Shown: positions 4,732-11,955 of the stretch, piece by piece
Layout of the letters: the number at the start of each line of letters is the position of its first letter
Numbering within the stretch: position 1 is the stretch's first letter
Virus record (IMG/VR): IMGVR_UViG_3300046529_000371
Coordinates: 1-47,351 of that record
Reading direction: 5' to 3' (one strand)
Source of the DNA: a virus
DNA length: 47,351 nt
The notes under the pieces: model-generated
What the model saw: the letters and a program-made list of their open reading frames with translations, nothing else
What the model was told of the DNA's origin: nothing
Databases searched by the model: none
Position numbers and translations under genes: made by a program

Positions 4732-5846
4732 TCCACCCTCCCCTCGGCGCCCTGGAAGTCGATCGCGACCGGGAAGCGGAGCGAGCCGTCCGGCGTGCGG
4801 CCGAAGTGACGGATCGTCGCCTGCTTGTAGAGCCCGGCGTTCTCGAGGAGCTTCTTGGCGAAGTCCTGGTTGCCGCGCATGCCGGCACCGACCTCGCCGT
4901 CGGGCGCATCCGGAATGTCCAGAACAACCCGCTTGGCGTAGCCTGCCCAGTTGCCGTTGCCTTCCTCGATCCGCTTGATCGGGAACTCCTCGGTAATGAA
5001 CTCCTTGCGCTTGAGCAGGCTCTTGGAGCGGGTGTCGAAGTCATAGGGCGCGTCCAGGCGAACCATCTGGCCCTCGTAGCCGTCCTGGGTGTAGAGCCCG
5101 TTGAGCCGGTCCAGATGGTCCTGCTCCAACACGCATTGCGTGAGAACGATGCGCAGCGCCGGATGACTGTGCAGGCCGAATTCCAAGCCGATCTCGTCGA
5201 GCCGCTTGATGCGCTCGCTGAACGGCTTGTCGCTCGGCAGATCGTAGACGTGATACTGGAGCAGCTTCGCGGCCTCGGCCTTCTGGTCGGCCGACGGCTT
5301 CTGCTTGCGGACCACCGAGACGATCTTGTTGAAATCATCCTTGAGGTCGTGGTTGTAGAACTCGCCGTCGAAGCTGATGTCCGGATACTTCGCGAACACC
5401 GGCGCCAGAGCCTCGAGGATGTGATCGCAATTGTAGTGCGGCTGGAGCTCGCGCGAGAACGCACCGTGCCGGCTGATGATCGCCCGGATGCCGTCCAGCT
5501 TCGGTTGGCTGTAGACCGGGAAGGTCAGCGGCTTCTTCAGTTTGGCGTAGTCGGCGGCGAGCATCGGCCCGACCGGAACGGCATCGAGCTCGATCTCGGT
5601 CCAGCGGTATTCCCGCTTGAGCTTCTTCTGCATTTCAGCCTCGCCCTCGGCTGCGGCTTGCTGCTCCGCGGTCGTCGCGTTAGCGCGGCCGACGTTCTTC
5701 GGCTCGCACTTGGTCCAGCCAGTGGTGACGAGCGAGCCGCCCTTGACGCCGGCGATGGTGCGATAGCTGTCGCCCTCGACCTCGTATTGCCAGGTGCGGA
5801 TCTTGCCGGCGGTGTCGCGCTTGTAGATCGGTGGGGAAATGCTCAA
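4728..5846 (-). CDS. ATP-dependent DNA ligase
   Basis: 372 residues, starting at TTG 5846 (TTGA overlap with the previous stop; GGAGAA 6 bases upstream; no other start precedes the conserved IYKRD segment). Motif I KLDGIRA with adenylated Lys116, motif III FDGE (159-162), motif IV DGYEGQMVR (255-263) and motif V SLLKRKEF (276-283) are all present, followed by an OB-fold region. The first 80 residues (YKRDTAGKIRTWQYEVEGDSYRT, GWTKCEPKNVGRANATT) form the accessory N-terminal domain seen in several phage ligases. It seals nicks during phage DNA replication or circularisation of incoming DNA. It is coexpressed with a stand-alone WGR protein that may recognise nicks. Confidence 0.93.
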   Translation of the reverse strand: MSISPPIYKRDTAGKIRTWQYEVEGDSYRTIAGVKGGSLVTTGWTKCEPKNVGRANATTAEQQAAAEGEAEMQKKLKREYRWTEIELDAVPVGPMLAADYAKLKKPLTFPVYSQPKLDGIRAIISRHGAFSRELQPHYNCDHILEALAPVFAKYPDISFDGEFYNHDLKDDFNKIVSVVRKQKPSADQKAEAAKLLQYHVYDLPSDKPFSERIKRLDEIGLEFGLHSHPALRIVLTQCVLEQDHLDRLNGLYTQDGYEGQMVRLDAPYDFDTRSKSLLKRKEFITEEFPIKRIEEGNGNWAGYAKRVVLDIPDAPDGEVGAGMRGNQDFAKKLLENAGLYKQATIRHFGRTPDGSLRFPVAIDFQGAEGRVD

Positions 5847-6385
5847 GACTGGTTCTCCATTGCTGCGTTGACGGCTGCGCTCATGTCGCCCGACTGGGCG
5901 GCACTGACGAGTTCGGATGCGTCGGTCTTGGCCGGCGCGGTGGGCTTCTCGACGGTGTCAAGCTCCATCGCGGCCTGCTTAATGCTGCGGGTCTTCTTGA
6001 CCGTCTTGTTGACGTAGTTCTTGGCGTCCTCGTTATGCTCGACGAGGTATTTCGCCTCGGCAGCGGACAGCGAGAACCGGTTCATCATCTTGTCCGTGAT
6101 CAGCACCTTGCCGGTCGCGTCCAGGAGCTCGGTGTCGAAGTCGCGGACCCGCGGCTCGACCGAGTGGTATTCGTCGGTGCCGTTGCGGACCATGCGCTTG
6201 ACCAGGCGGTCGATCGGGCATTTGCCGCAATGCATCGCGGCCTGGCATCCTGCCCGCTTGTCGGGCGGACCATCGCCGCGCCAGACGAGATCGCGCAGGA
6301 TGAAGCACGCGGCGATCCGGCTCTTGGTCGGAAACACCGGGCAGTTGATGACGAGTTGGTTTTCGGTCGCGAGTGTCTTGTTCAA
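5843..6385 (-). CDS. Unknown Cys-rich phage protein
   Basis: 180 residues, starting at TTG 6385 in a TTGA overlap with the stop of the WGR gene; the longer open frame upstream is only the shadow of that gene. Five cysteines cluster in the first half (NCPVF, CFILRDL, GCQAAMHCGKCPID), which could hold a zinc or Fe-S site. The second half is predicted helical (SLSAAEAKYLVEHNEDAKNYVNK, KTRSIKQAAMELD) with an acidic, low-complexity tail. I do not recognise the family. Its place between a WGR protein and DNA ligase suggests a DNA-metabolism role. Confidence 0.7.
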   Translation of the reverse strand: MNKTLATENQLVINCPVFPTKSRIAACFILRDLVWRGDGPPDKRAGCQAAMHCGKCPIDRLVKRMVRNGTDEYHSVEPRVRDFDTELLDATGKVLITDKMMNRFSLSAAEAKYLVEHNEDAKNYVNKTVKKTRSIKQAAMELDTVEKPTAPAKTDASELVSAAQSGDMSAAVNAAMENQS

Positions 6386-6885
6386 CCCCAGATCCCCCAG
6401 TTTGGATTCGATGCGATACGGTCTTCGATGGGCTCGGGCGGCTCCGGCGCCTCCTCGACGAGCTTGCGCGGGCGCTCCGTGTAGCGACCTGCCTTTTCGT
6501 CCCATTCGGCTTCGTGCTGGCCGTCCTTCATGCCGCTGACGTCGGCGCCAGGGATCAGCAGCGCCCAATCGCGTGCGCCGATCGCGGCAACGAGCTGATT
6601 GCCTAGGTGCTTGCGAAGCGTCTCCTCATCGTGAGCGATCTGCTCCTTGTCGATGAAGTGGGTGCGATATTCGCCCTCAAGCTTCTCGCGGTGCTTCTTG
6701 TCCCAGGCCCTGCGGGCATCGATGTAGTCGGGGAAATACTCGCACTTCCAACCCTTGCCCCACTGGGCCTTCTTGCCCCAGCGATTGATGTAGAGTGCGC
6801 GACCGTCAGCCGTCTTGATCAGGATTAGGTGATAATCCTTCGTGACGGCGCGACCCGACTTCTTAACGATCGTCATGGGAAACAT
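6382..6885 (-). CDS. Stand-alone WGR-domain protein
   Basis: 167 residues; ATG 6885 follows AGAGG. Residues about 18-75 (YHLILIKTADGRALYINRWGKKAQWGKGWKCEYFPDYIDARRAWDKKHREKLEGEYRT in segments) fit the WGR fold: RWG at 35-37, conserved G after it, the aromatic CEYF strand, then the KKHREKLEGEYR helix. WGR domains bind nicked or broken DNA in PARPs and occur beside bacterial ligases. The C-terminal 90 residues are charged and helical, ending in a Pro/Glu-rich linker. It opens the operon WGR-Cys protein-DNA ligase-coiled-coil protein, with a promoter (6935-6963) and an operator (6960-6977) upstream. Confidence 0.72.
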   Translation of the reverse strand: MFPMTIVKKSGRAVTKDYHLILIKTADGRALYINRWGKKAQWGKGWKCEYFPDYIDARRAWDKKHREKLEGEYRTHFIDKEQIAHDEETLRKHLGNQLVAAIGARDWALLIPGADVSGMKDGQHEAEWDEKAGRYTERPRKLVEEAPEPPEPIEDRIASNPNWGIWG

Positions 6886-6934
6886 GACTTCGGAACCTCT
6901 GTTGTTGTGTGCGCTCTCGCGCTGCTCTCGATTA

Positions 6935-6963
6935 CATATAGCGTGTTCGTTCAGGATTGTCAG
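6935..6963 (-). promoter_or_regulatory. Sigma-70-type promoter of the WGR-ligase operon
   Basis: Leftward: CTGACA (-35, 5 of 6), 17-base spacer, TATATG (-10, 4 of 6), leaving a leader of about 45 nt before ATG 6885. The -35 box overlaps the edge of operator site 3, so a bound repressor would occlude it. Confidence 0.55.
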
Positions 6964-6977
6964 TCAAAACTGACTGG
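6960..6977. promoter_or_regulatory. Dispersed operator, site 3 (variant)
   Basis: tcagtcaaaactgactgg: the AGTCA-N4-TGACT core is intact and symmetric, the outer bases diverge (CAGTCA instead of TAAGTCA). It fills most of the gap between the primase stop (6983) and the promoter of the WGR operon. Confidence 0.65.
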
Positions 6978-6982
6978 AACGA

Positions 6983-8095
6983 TCAGGCAGCTTTGAACGG
7001 GTTTTGCAGCATCCATTTGATGTGCTGCGCCGTGCTGTAGGGAACACGCTCCCAGAACGCGCGCCGGCAGACGTCGCCCGTGACCTCGTTCGGGTCGCGA
7101 TCGGCCGGCAACAGGGCGATGTAGACCTTGAGCCCGATCCGGAGCAGCAGCTTGGCCGCTTCGCAGGCCGCGAGCAGCGCCTTGTGCTCGCCGTCCCACA
7201 TGATGGTCACCTCTTTGAGCCCTTGGCTCTTGAGGGTCCGGAAGCGCGAGAGCTGGTCGTTGTTGTCGGCGGCGCCGAATGACAGGTGCTTGCCGAACGA
7301 GCCGACCGGCACCACGTCGCGCAAGGCGACCTCCTCGTCGAAGGCCTTCTTCAACGCCATGACGTCGAAACCGCCCTCGCCCATCACCACGCGCTCGGCG
7401 CGTTGCACGGATTGCCCGTTCAGGAGATATCGACCCGTTCCTGGAAGACCTTTTGGGAACAAATATTTCTTGTCGCCCGCGAGCCCGGTAATGTCGCGCC
7501 CCTGGAACGTGACGAACTCGCCATCGAGATCGTAGACCGGGATGATGACGCGCCCGCCGAACTGCTGGAAGCCGTCTTTGCCGTCCTCGTTCTTGAACTT
7601 CCACCAGCCGCGCTCGCAGAAGCGTAGATGAAAATAGTTGGCGAGCTTGCCATCGATGCCGCGATCCTCGAGGTATTGGAGATTGCAGCCCTCGGGCGTC
7701 GGCAGCTCGAACGAGTTGGGGAACACGGCCTTTTCATAGGCGACCGCGACCTGGACGGTCTTCTTGGGGCGCCAGCCCTGTTCCGTGATGCATTCCGTGG
7801 CGTGCTCGAAGGTCGCGCGCCAGGACTTGCGGTCCTCCGGATCGCTGCCGAGGTATAGGTGGATGAAGCTCAGCTTGTTGAAGGTCTGGTTGCAGACGAA
7901 GCAGTTGCCGAGGCCGGTGTCCGCGTTGAGGTAGACGCGCCAGCGAGCGTCGCCGCAATGCGGGCAGTCCTTGACGTTGATCTGCATGCCGCTGGAGCCG
8001 CGCCCGACCTTGTGGGCGATGCTCTCGCGGTCCATCCAGTATTCGAGATCAAGGTGCTCGACGAGCTCGTCCTTGTCGACGCGGACATGCATCAT
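6983..8095 (-). CDS. DNA primase (zinc finger plus TOPRIM)
   Basis: 370 residues from ATG 8095, which overlaps the helicase stop as ATGA; the open frame further upstream is helicase shadow. A CPHC...CFVC zinc ribbon uses C44, C47, C65 and C68. The TOPRIM core shows MGEGGFDVMALKKAF (E240, D244) and IMWDGE (D301), followed by LLPADRDPNE. This is the layout of T7 gp4-like and related phage primases without a fused helicase. It would lay down RNA primers for phage DNA synthesis together with the helicase encoded immediately upstream. Confidence 0.9.
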   Translation of the reverse strand: MMHVRVDKDELVEHLDLEYWMDRESIAHKVGRGSSGMQINVKDCPHCGDARWRVYLNADTGLGNCFVCNQTFNKLSFIHLYLGSDPEDRKSWRATFEHATECITEQGWRPKKTVQVAVAYEKAVFPNSFELPTPEGCNLQYLEDRGIDGKLANYFHLRFCERGWWKFKNEDGKDGFQQFGGRVIIPVYDLDGEFVTFQGRDITGLAGDKKYLFPKGLPGTGRYLLNGQSVQRAERVVMGEGGFDVMALKKAFDEEVALRDVVPVGSFGKHLSFGAADNNDQLSRFRTLKSQGLKEVTIMWDGEHKALLAACEAAKLLLRIGLKVYIALLPADRDPNEVTGDVCRRAFWERVPYSTAQHIKWMLQNPFKAA

Positions 8096-9447
8096 AGGAT
8101 GCCCAATACCTTCGTTGCGAATTTCATCTGCTCCCGCTTCTGTTGCAGGCGCAGCGTGACTTCCTTCTGGTTGCGGCTGGCCGCGAAGTGCAGCCGGCAC
8201 TCGCCGGCCGAGATTTCGGGGTCGGTAGCGTTGCCCGACAGCAGCAGATCGGCGATGCGGGTCTTGTTGTAGTCCTCGGCGACGTCGGTGCCCTTGGCCA
8301 CGGTGGCCTTGGCGCCCTCGCGGTTGGTCTGGGTGGCCGTCAGCAAGGCCGCGTTCTGCTCGTAGGCGATGTCGCGCAGGTCGATCCAGACCGTCCTGGA
8401 ATCCTCACGGATCTCGCCAGTCAGCCGTTCCGGACACATGATGTCGGCGTAGTCGACGATGATCAGGTCGAAGATGATGCCCTGGTCGCGATACCACTCC
8501 AGGCGCCGGCGGAGCTGGCTCGGCTTGAGCCGGCCGCTCGAATATTCCTCCATCTTGATGATGCCGCCGGCAGCCTTGGCGCGGGCTTCGGCCGCCTGGA
8601 TCTTCTTCTGGACGTCGAAGGCGTTGCCGGTCAGCGCGTTCATCGCGGTGTCGGCGAAGTTGGCGTCCATACGGTCGGCGTAGATGCGACAGGAGACTTC
8701 GCAGGTCGCGATGAAGACCTTGTAGCCGGCCATCGCAGCACCCTTGCCGAAGTCGCCGAGCGCCATCGACTTGCCGAACTTCGCGCGACCCATGATCGCG
8801 GAGAGCTCTTTGCGGCCCCAGCCGCCGTGATAGAGGTGCTTGTCGATCTCGGGCAGGCCGGTGGTGATGCCGGAGGGCTTGATCAGACCGGTTGCGAGCG
8901 CGTTGCGGTGCTTGGTGCGTGCCTCGATCTCGGCGAAGTAGTCATATTCGCCGCTGCCCTGGACGGCGCCGACGTTCACGGCCGCGCGGATGATCTGCTC
9001 GATCTTGGCGTAGTCAGCCTTCCCCAGCAGCCCGACCGAGGCCATGATCGCGCCCTCCATCGCCTTGTGCTTGGCGAAGTCGGCGACCTGGTCGATGGCG
9101 TAGTCGCGGTTGGACAGCGAGGTGCCCAGGAGCTCACCGAGGCGCGGCTTGATATCCGGCCACAGATCCTTCGGGATGCGCTTGTCGTCCTTGGCCTCTT
9201 TGATGACCCGCACCAGAGTTGCGGGATCCGGTGCCTGCTTGTATTTCCGGAAATGGTCCTGGGTGACCTTGACCAGCACCTTGTCGATGTCGTTCTCGAA
9301 GTAGCCAGGGTCGATCAGCCCGTCCGTGCGCTGCACGAAGACGGGGTCGCGCAGCGCGAGCGCCGCGATCTTGGTCTGGAACTTCTCGTCGAACTCGAAG
9401 GTCGCCTCCTCGGCGGCCTCCGGCTCTTTCTCCTCGACGTCCGACAT
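8092..9447 (-). CDS. DnaB-like replicative helicase
   Basis: 451 residues; TAATG overlap with the Hfq-like gene. The RecA-type core has Walker A GRAKFGKS (220-227), a helicase H1a-like E at TCEVS (248-252), Walker B DLIIVDYAD (327-335) and the H3 motif TATQTNR (370-376), followed by the ASRNQKE and KREQ region near the end. The N-terminal 160 residues are helical, like the DnaB N-terminal domain. It is a hexameric 5'-3' helicase partner for the primase. Operator site 4 lies 37 bases upstream of its start, inside the preceding gene. Confidence 0.9.
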   Translation of the reverse strand: MSDVEEKEPEAAEEATFEFDEKFQTKIAALALRDPVFVQRTDGLIDPGYFENDIDKVLVKVTQDHFRKYKQAPDPATLVRVIKEAKDDKRIPKDLWPDIKPRLGELLGTSLSNRDYAIDQVADFAKHKAMEGAIMASVGLLGKADYAKIEQIIRAAVNVGAVQGSGEYDYFAEIEARTKHRNALATGLIKPSGITTGLPEIDKHLYHGGWGRKELSAIMGRAKFGKSMALGDFGKGAAMAGYKVFIATCEVSCRIYADRMDANFADTAMNALTGNAFDVQKKIQAAEARAKAAGGIIKMEEYSSGRLKPSQLRRRLEWYRDQGIIFDLIIVDYADIMCPERLTGEIREDSRTVWIDLRDIAYEQNAALLTATQTNREGAKATVAKGTDVAEDYNKTRIADLLLSGNATDPEISAGECRLHFAASRNQKEVTLRLQQKREQMKFATKVLGIL

Positions 9448-9728
9448 TAAGGCACCCGGTAGAAGCGAATGCTGTGCTTGAATACAGTCAGAACTGACTT
9501 ATACGATCCGTCAGGGTTAGACACCTCGATCTTGAGCGAGAACTGATCCGCTTCGAGGAGAATGCCGGTCAGACCGTCCTCGGCGCCGAACAGGATCTCG
9601 ACGCGCTTGCCTTTGGCGTTGGCGAGGTCGCCCTGATGGCTCCAGGGCTTGGGCTTGAACGGCTTGCGATCGCGGGTGTTCTCGCGCTTGAACTCGGGTC
9701 GGGGCGCGCGGAAGGGTGTCGTCGTCAT
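9447..9728 (-). CDS. Hfq/Sm-like small RNA-binding protein
   Basis: 93 residues. After a basic, disordered N-terminus of about 40 residues, positions about 42-93 match the Sm fold as in Hfq: RVEILFGAEDGLTGILLEADQF (Sm1; Hfq has VNGIKLQGQIESFDQF) and VLTVFKHSIRFYRVP (Sm2; Hfq has MVYKHAISTVVP). The conserved G, DQF and KH pairs are in register. A phage Hfq-like ring could bind phage or host small RNAs, or single-stranded nucleic acid at the fork, given its coupling (TAATG) to the helicase. Host-independent function is inference. An operator palindrome (9484-9501) is embedded in its coding sequence. Confidence 0.68.
   Translation of the reverse strand: MTTTPFRAPRPEFKRENTRDRKPFKPKPWSHQGDLANAKGKRVEILFGAEDGLTGILLEADQFSLKIEVSNPDGSYKSVLTVFKHSIRFYRVP
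9484..9501. promoter_or_regulatory. Dispersed operator, site 4, inside a coding region
   Basis: acagtcagaactgactta. It is encoded within the SYKSVLTVF segment of the Hfq-like gene and lies 37 bases before the helicase start, the same spacing as intergenic copies, so it probably acts on helicase-primase expression. Confidence 0.65.
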
Positions 9729-9751
9729 CTCTACTCTCTTTCGTTGTCGTG

Positions 9752-10573
9752 TTAGCTATAGCGCTGCATGCGCGGTTCGCTGCCGGCGAACGACAGGAAA
9801 CGTTCGAAGCCGTGCTCGTCGAGGCGGGCCTTGACCTTCTCGAGCGGCAGCACCTGGTCGTGGAAGACCATCTGCGCGAGGATCTCGTGACCGTTCACGC
9901 GGTTCTCGCACTGGGCAAAGATCCACTCGTGATGCTGGTTCTGGTTGTGCAGGACCGAACTGTCGATGTCGGCATCGGCCAGGATTCGGGTGGCCTCGAG
10001 ATAGGCGCCGTTCTTGTATTGCGGCAGCGCTGAGTAATAAAACTCCGCCTGCTGCCGTTCTTCCCATGCGATAGTTGCGCGATCGACCACCAGATCGGAA
10101 TAAAGTTGCTGGGGTCGCGGCAGGTGGCGCTGCTGCCAATAGCGCAGCGACCAATGGAAGGCGAGCTCGAGGTAGACCGGATACGGGATACCCATCGCGT
10201 CGGCGACCATGCGGCCGCGCCAGATCCCAACGGTTCGCATCTTGTGCGAACTCAGCCGTTTCCGGAATGCCTTGTCGGTCTCGTCCTGCTTTTGCTCCGG
10301 CAGAACGAACATCTTCTCCACGTTGAGCGGCTTGATAAACTGCGCCGTTCCGGTGTCGATGTTGACCGAATAGGCCTGCTTGTAGGCTTTGACGAACTCG
10401 TGGGCGTAGAGGTAGGTCGCCTGGACCGGGTTCAGGTAGCGGTAGTCGAACCACTTGCCGCGATAGAGCGCGGCCTCGACTGCGAGCCAGTCGCTTTTGA
10501 TCCAACGATTCCCAAACATAATCCGGGCAGCTTCATCCTGCCCGGTCTCCAGTCCAAACAATGCTTCGGTCAT
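9752..10573 (-). CDS. Conserved-looking phage protein of unknown function
   Basis: 273 residues; ATG 10573 overlaps the PhoH stop as TAATG. Rich in aromatic residues and helices (WIKSDWLAVEAALYRGKWFDYRYLNPVQ, YLYAHEFVKAYKQAY, MGIPYPVYLELAFHWSLRYWQQRHLPRPQQLYSD), with a His-rich stretch HNQNQHHEW near residue 210. No nucleotide-binding motif, signal peptide or membrane segment is visible. It lies between PhoH and the Hfq-like gene in the replication module. I do not recognise the family. Confidence 0.8.
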   Translation of the reverse strand: MTEALFGLETGQDEAARIMFGNRWIKSDWLAVEAALYRGKWFDYRYLNPVQATYLYAHEFVKAYKQAYSVNIDTGTAQFIKPLNVEKMFVLPEQKQDETDKAFRKRLSSHKMRTVGIWRGRMVADAMGIPYPVYLELAFHWSLRYWQQRHLPRPQQLYSDLVVDRATIAWEERQQAEFYYSALPQYKNGAYLEATRILADADIDSSVLHNQNQHHEWIFAQCENRVNGHEILAQMVFHDQVLPLEKVKARLDEHGFERFLSFAGSEPRMQRYS

Positions 10574-11388
10574 TACGCTCTCAGAGTTCGCGCGAGACCC
10601 GTCTGATCAGTCTCGCTGTCTCTCTCGCTATAGCGTTCGCTTTCAGGGTTGCTTGACGTTTCGTAAGCCTCGACGATCGCCTGGCAGACCGGATCGCGGA
10701 CGATGTCCTCCTTGCGGAACCGGATCAGCCCGACGAACGGCATCTGGCCGAGCCGGCGCACCGCATCCTCGAGACCGGAGGGGCCCGGAATGTCCTTCTG
10801 GGTCGGATCACCGTTGACGATGAAGCGGCTGTTCTCGCCGATGCGGGTCAGAAACATCTTCATGCCGGACGGGGTCGCGTTCTGCATCTCGTCGGCGAGC
10901 ACCCACGCATTCTTCAGCGTAGCACCCCGCAGGAACGCGAGCGGGCGCACCTCAACGATCTTCGTCTTGATGAAGTATTCGAGCTGCCCCGAACCCAGTC
11001 GCTCCTCCAGCGCGTCCCTGACGGGCCGGAAATAGGGCTCGGTCTTCTCGTCCATCTCGCCAGGCAGGAAGCCCAGGCGCTCGTCTGCGGCCTCGACGGC
11101 CGGCCGGGTGATGATGATCCGCTCGATCTCCTTGGCGAGCAGCGCCTCGGCGGCGAGTGCCGCGGCATACCAGGTCTTGCCGGTGCCGGCCGGGCCGATC
11201 CCGAAGGTGACGCGCGAGGCCTGGATGGCCGCACCGTAGAGCCGCTGACGCTCGGTGAGCGGCCGCAGCGGCGCGCGCGAGGCGCGCACGGGCGCCCTGG
11301 TAATTTCTTCCTTGACGAGTTGCAGTAGCGGGCCGTGGTCCTTTGGTTTCTTGGAACGTCTATCGAGGCGGGCGGCGGCGCGCGACAT
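10573..11388 (-). CDS. PhoH-like ATPase
   Basis: 271 residues. Walker A GPAGTGKT (65-72), ITRPAVEA (93-100), [11 protein letters not shown] (105-115), Walker [10 protein letters not shown] (162-170), [14 protein letters not shown] and GDPTQ (193-197) give the full PhoH signature. PhoH proteins are P-loop ATPases, widespread in phages, with suggested RNA helicase or phosphate-stress roles; the function in phages is unsettled. It begins 9 bases after the Ntn-hydrolase gene, in the operon headed by operator site 5. The first 40 residues are basic and probably flexible. Confidence 0.92.
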   Translation of the reverse strand: MSRAAARLDRRSKKPKDHGPLLQLVKEEITRAPVRASRAPLRPLTERQRLYGAAIQASRVTFGIGPAGTGKTWYAAALAAEALLAKEIERIIITRPAVEAADERLGFLPGEMDEKTEPYFRPVRDALEERLGSGQLEYFIKTKIVEVRPLAFLRGATLKNAWVLADEMQNATPSGMKMFLTRIGENSRFIVNGDPTQKDIPGPSGLEDAVRRLGQMPFVGLIRFRKEDIVRDPVCQAIVEAYETSSNPESERYSERDSETDQTGLARTLRA

Positions 11389-11397
11389 GGTCTCAAC

Positions 11398-11895
11398 TCA
11401 CTTTGGTCTTGGGGGCTTGGGCTTCTTCGGTTCAAACGAGATCGTGTGGACCGGAAGTTTGGATGCGTTGTCGATCTTGCAGGCGATCATCACCGCGTCG
11501 CGCGCGCTCTTGCCGGCGAGCATGGCGCCGGTCGCGAGAGCCCAGCCGGAGCCGGTCGCTGCCAGGCCCAGATTGGCGATGTTGACGTAGCCGGTATAGC
11601 GACCGCTATCCTCGTCGCAGCCGACGCAGTAGACTTGGTTGGGGCCAAAGGCGATCAGGAGCTCGAAGTCGGTCAGACAGGCCGCGATCTCCTGCTTGGT
11701 CGGGAGTTGCTTGGCGTTCTTCACTTTGTCCAGGAGCGCGAGCACGGCGCGATTGTCGGCCTCTCCAGCCCAGCCAATCAGCGCGCCGGCGGACGTGCGC
11801 AGAACCTTCTGCACGGAGGCGGCATAGAAGCCGGAACCCGAGATGCAGGAATCGGAGGCCATGACGCCGTCTTTGAAAGCGATTGTGGTCATCAT
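11398..11895 (-). CDS. HslV/proteasome-like Ntn hydrolase
   Basis: 165 residues, start [24 protein letters not shown] precedes the paired ATGs (11895 and 11892). The [14 protein letters not shown] opening matches 20S-proteasome/HslV beta-type subunits encoded by many phages, in which Thr (first T after Met) is the nucleophile and D of ASDS and a Lys (Q-K at VQKV) complete the site. [15 protein letters not shown] and [11 protein letters not shown] fit the conserved body of the fold. The C-terminus is a [10 protein letters not shown] tail. It may act in virion maturation or degrade host proteins; no partner ATPase (HslU-like) is visible. It is the first gene after operator site 5. Confidence 0.78.
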   Translation of the reverse strand: MMTTIAFKDGVMASDSCISGSGFYAASVQKVLRTSAGALIGWAGEADNRAVLALLDKVKNAKQLPTKQEIAACLTDFELLIAFGPNQVYCVGCDEDSGRYTGYVNIANLGLAATGSGWALATGAMLAGKSARDAVMIACKIDNASKLPVHTISFEPKKPKPPRPK

Positions 11896-11905
11896 GGTCT
11901 CCGGT

Positions 11906-11938
11906 TAAGTCAGCGCATCATAAGTCAGCGCTGACTTA
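11906..11938. promoter_or_regulatory. Dispersed operator, site 5, with an added half-site and -10-like box
   Basis: taagtcagcgctgactta (11921-11938) is a perfect 18-bp palindrome. An extra half-site taagtcagcgc occurs 15 bases away (11906-11916), and TATGAT (leftward, 11922-11917) directly abuts the palindrome. It stands 26 bases upstream of the Ntn-hydrolase start. Confidence 0.85.
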
Positions 11939-11955
11939 CAACGCAAGACGGAACT

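Noticed and set aside
5843-6568. Longer form of the Cys-rich protein starting upstream of 6385
   Set aside because: The extra N-terminus is Arg/Gly-rich shadow of the WGR gene; TTG 6385 overlaps that gene's stop.
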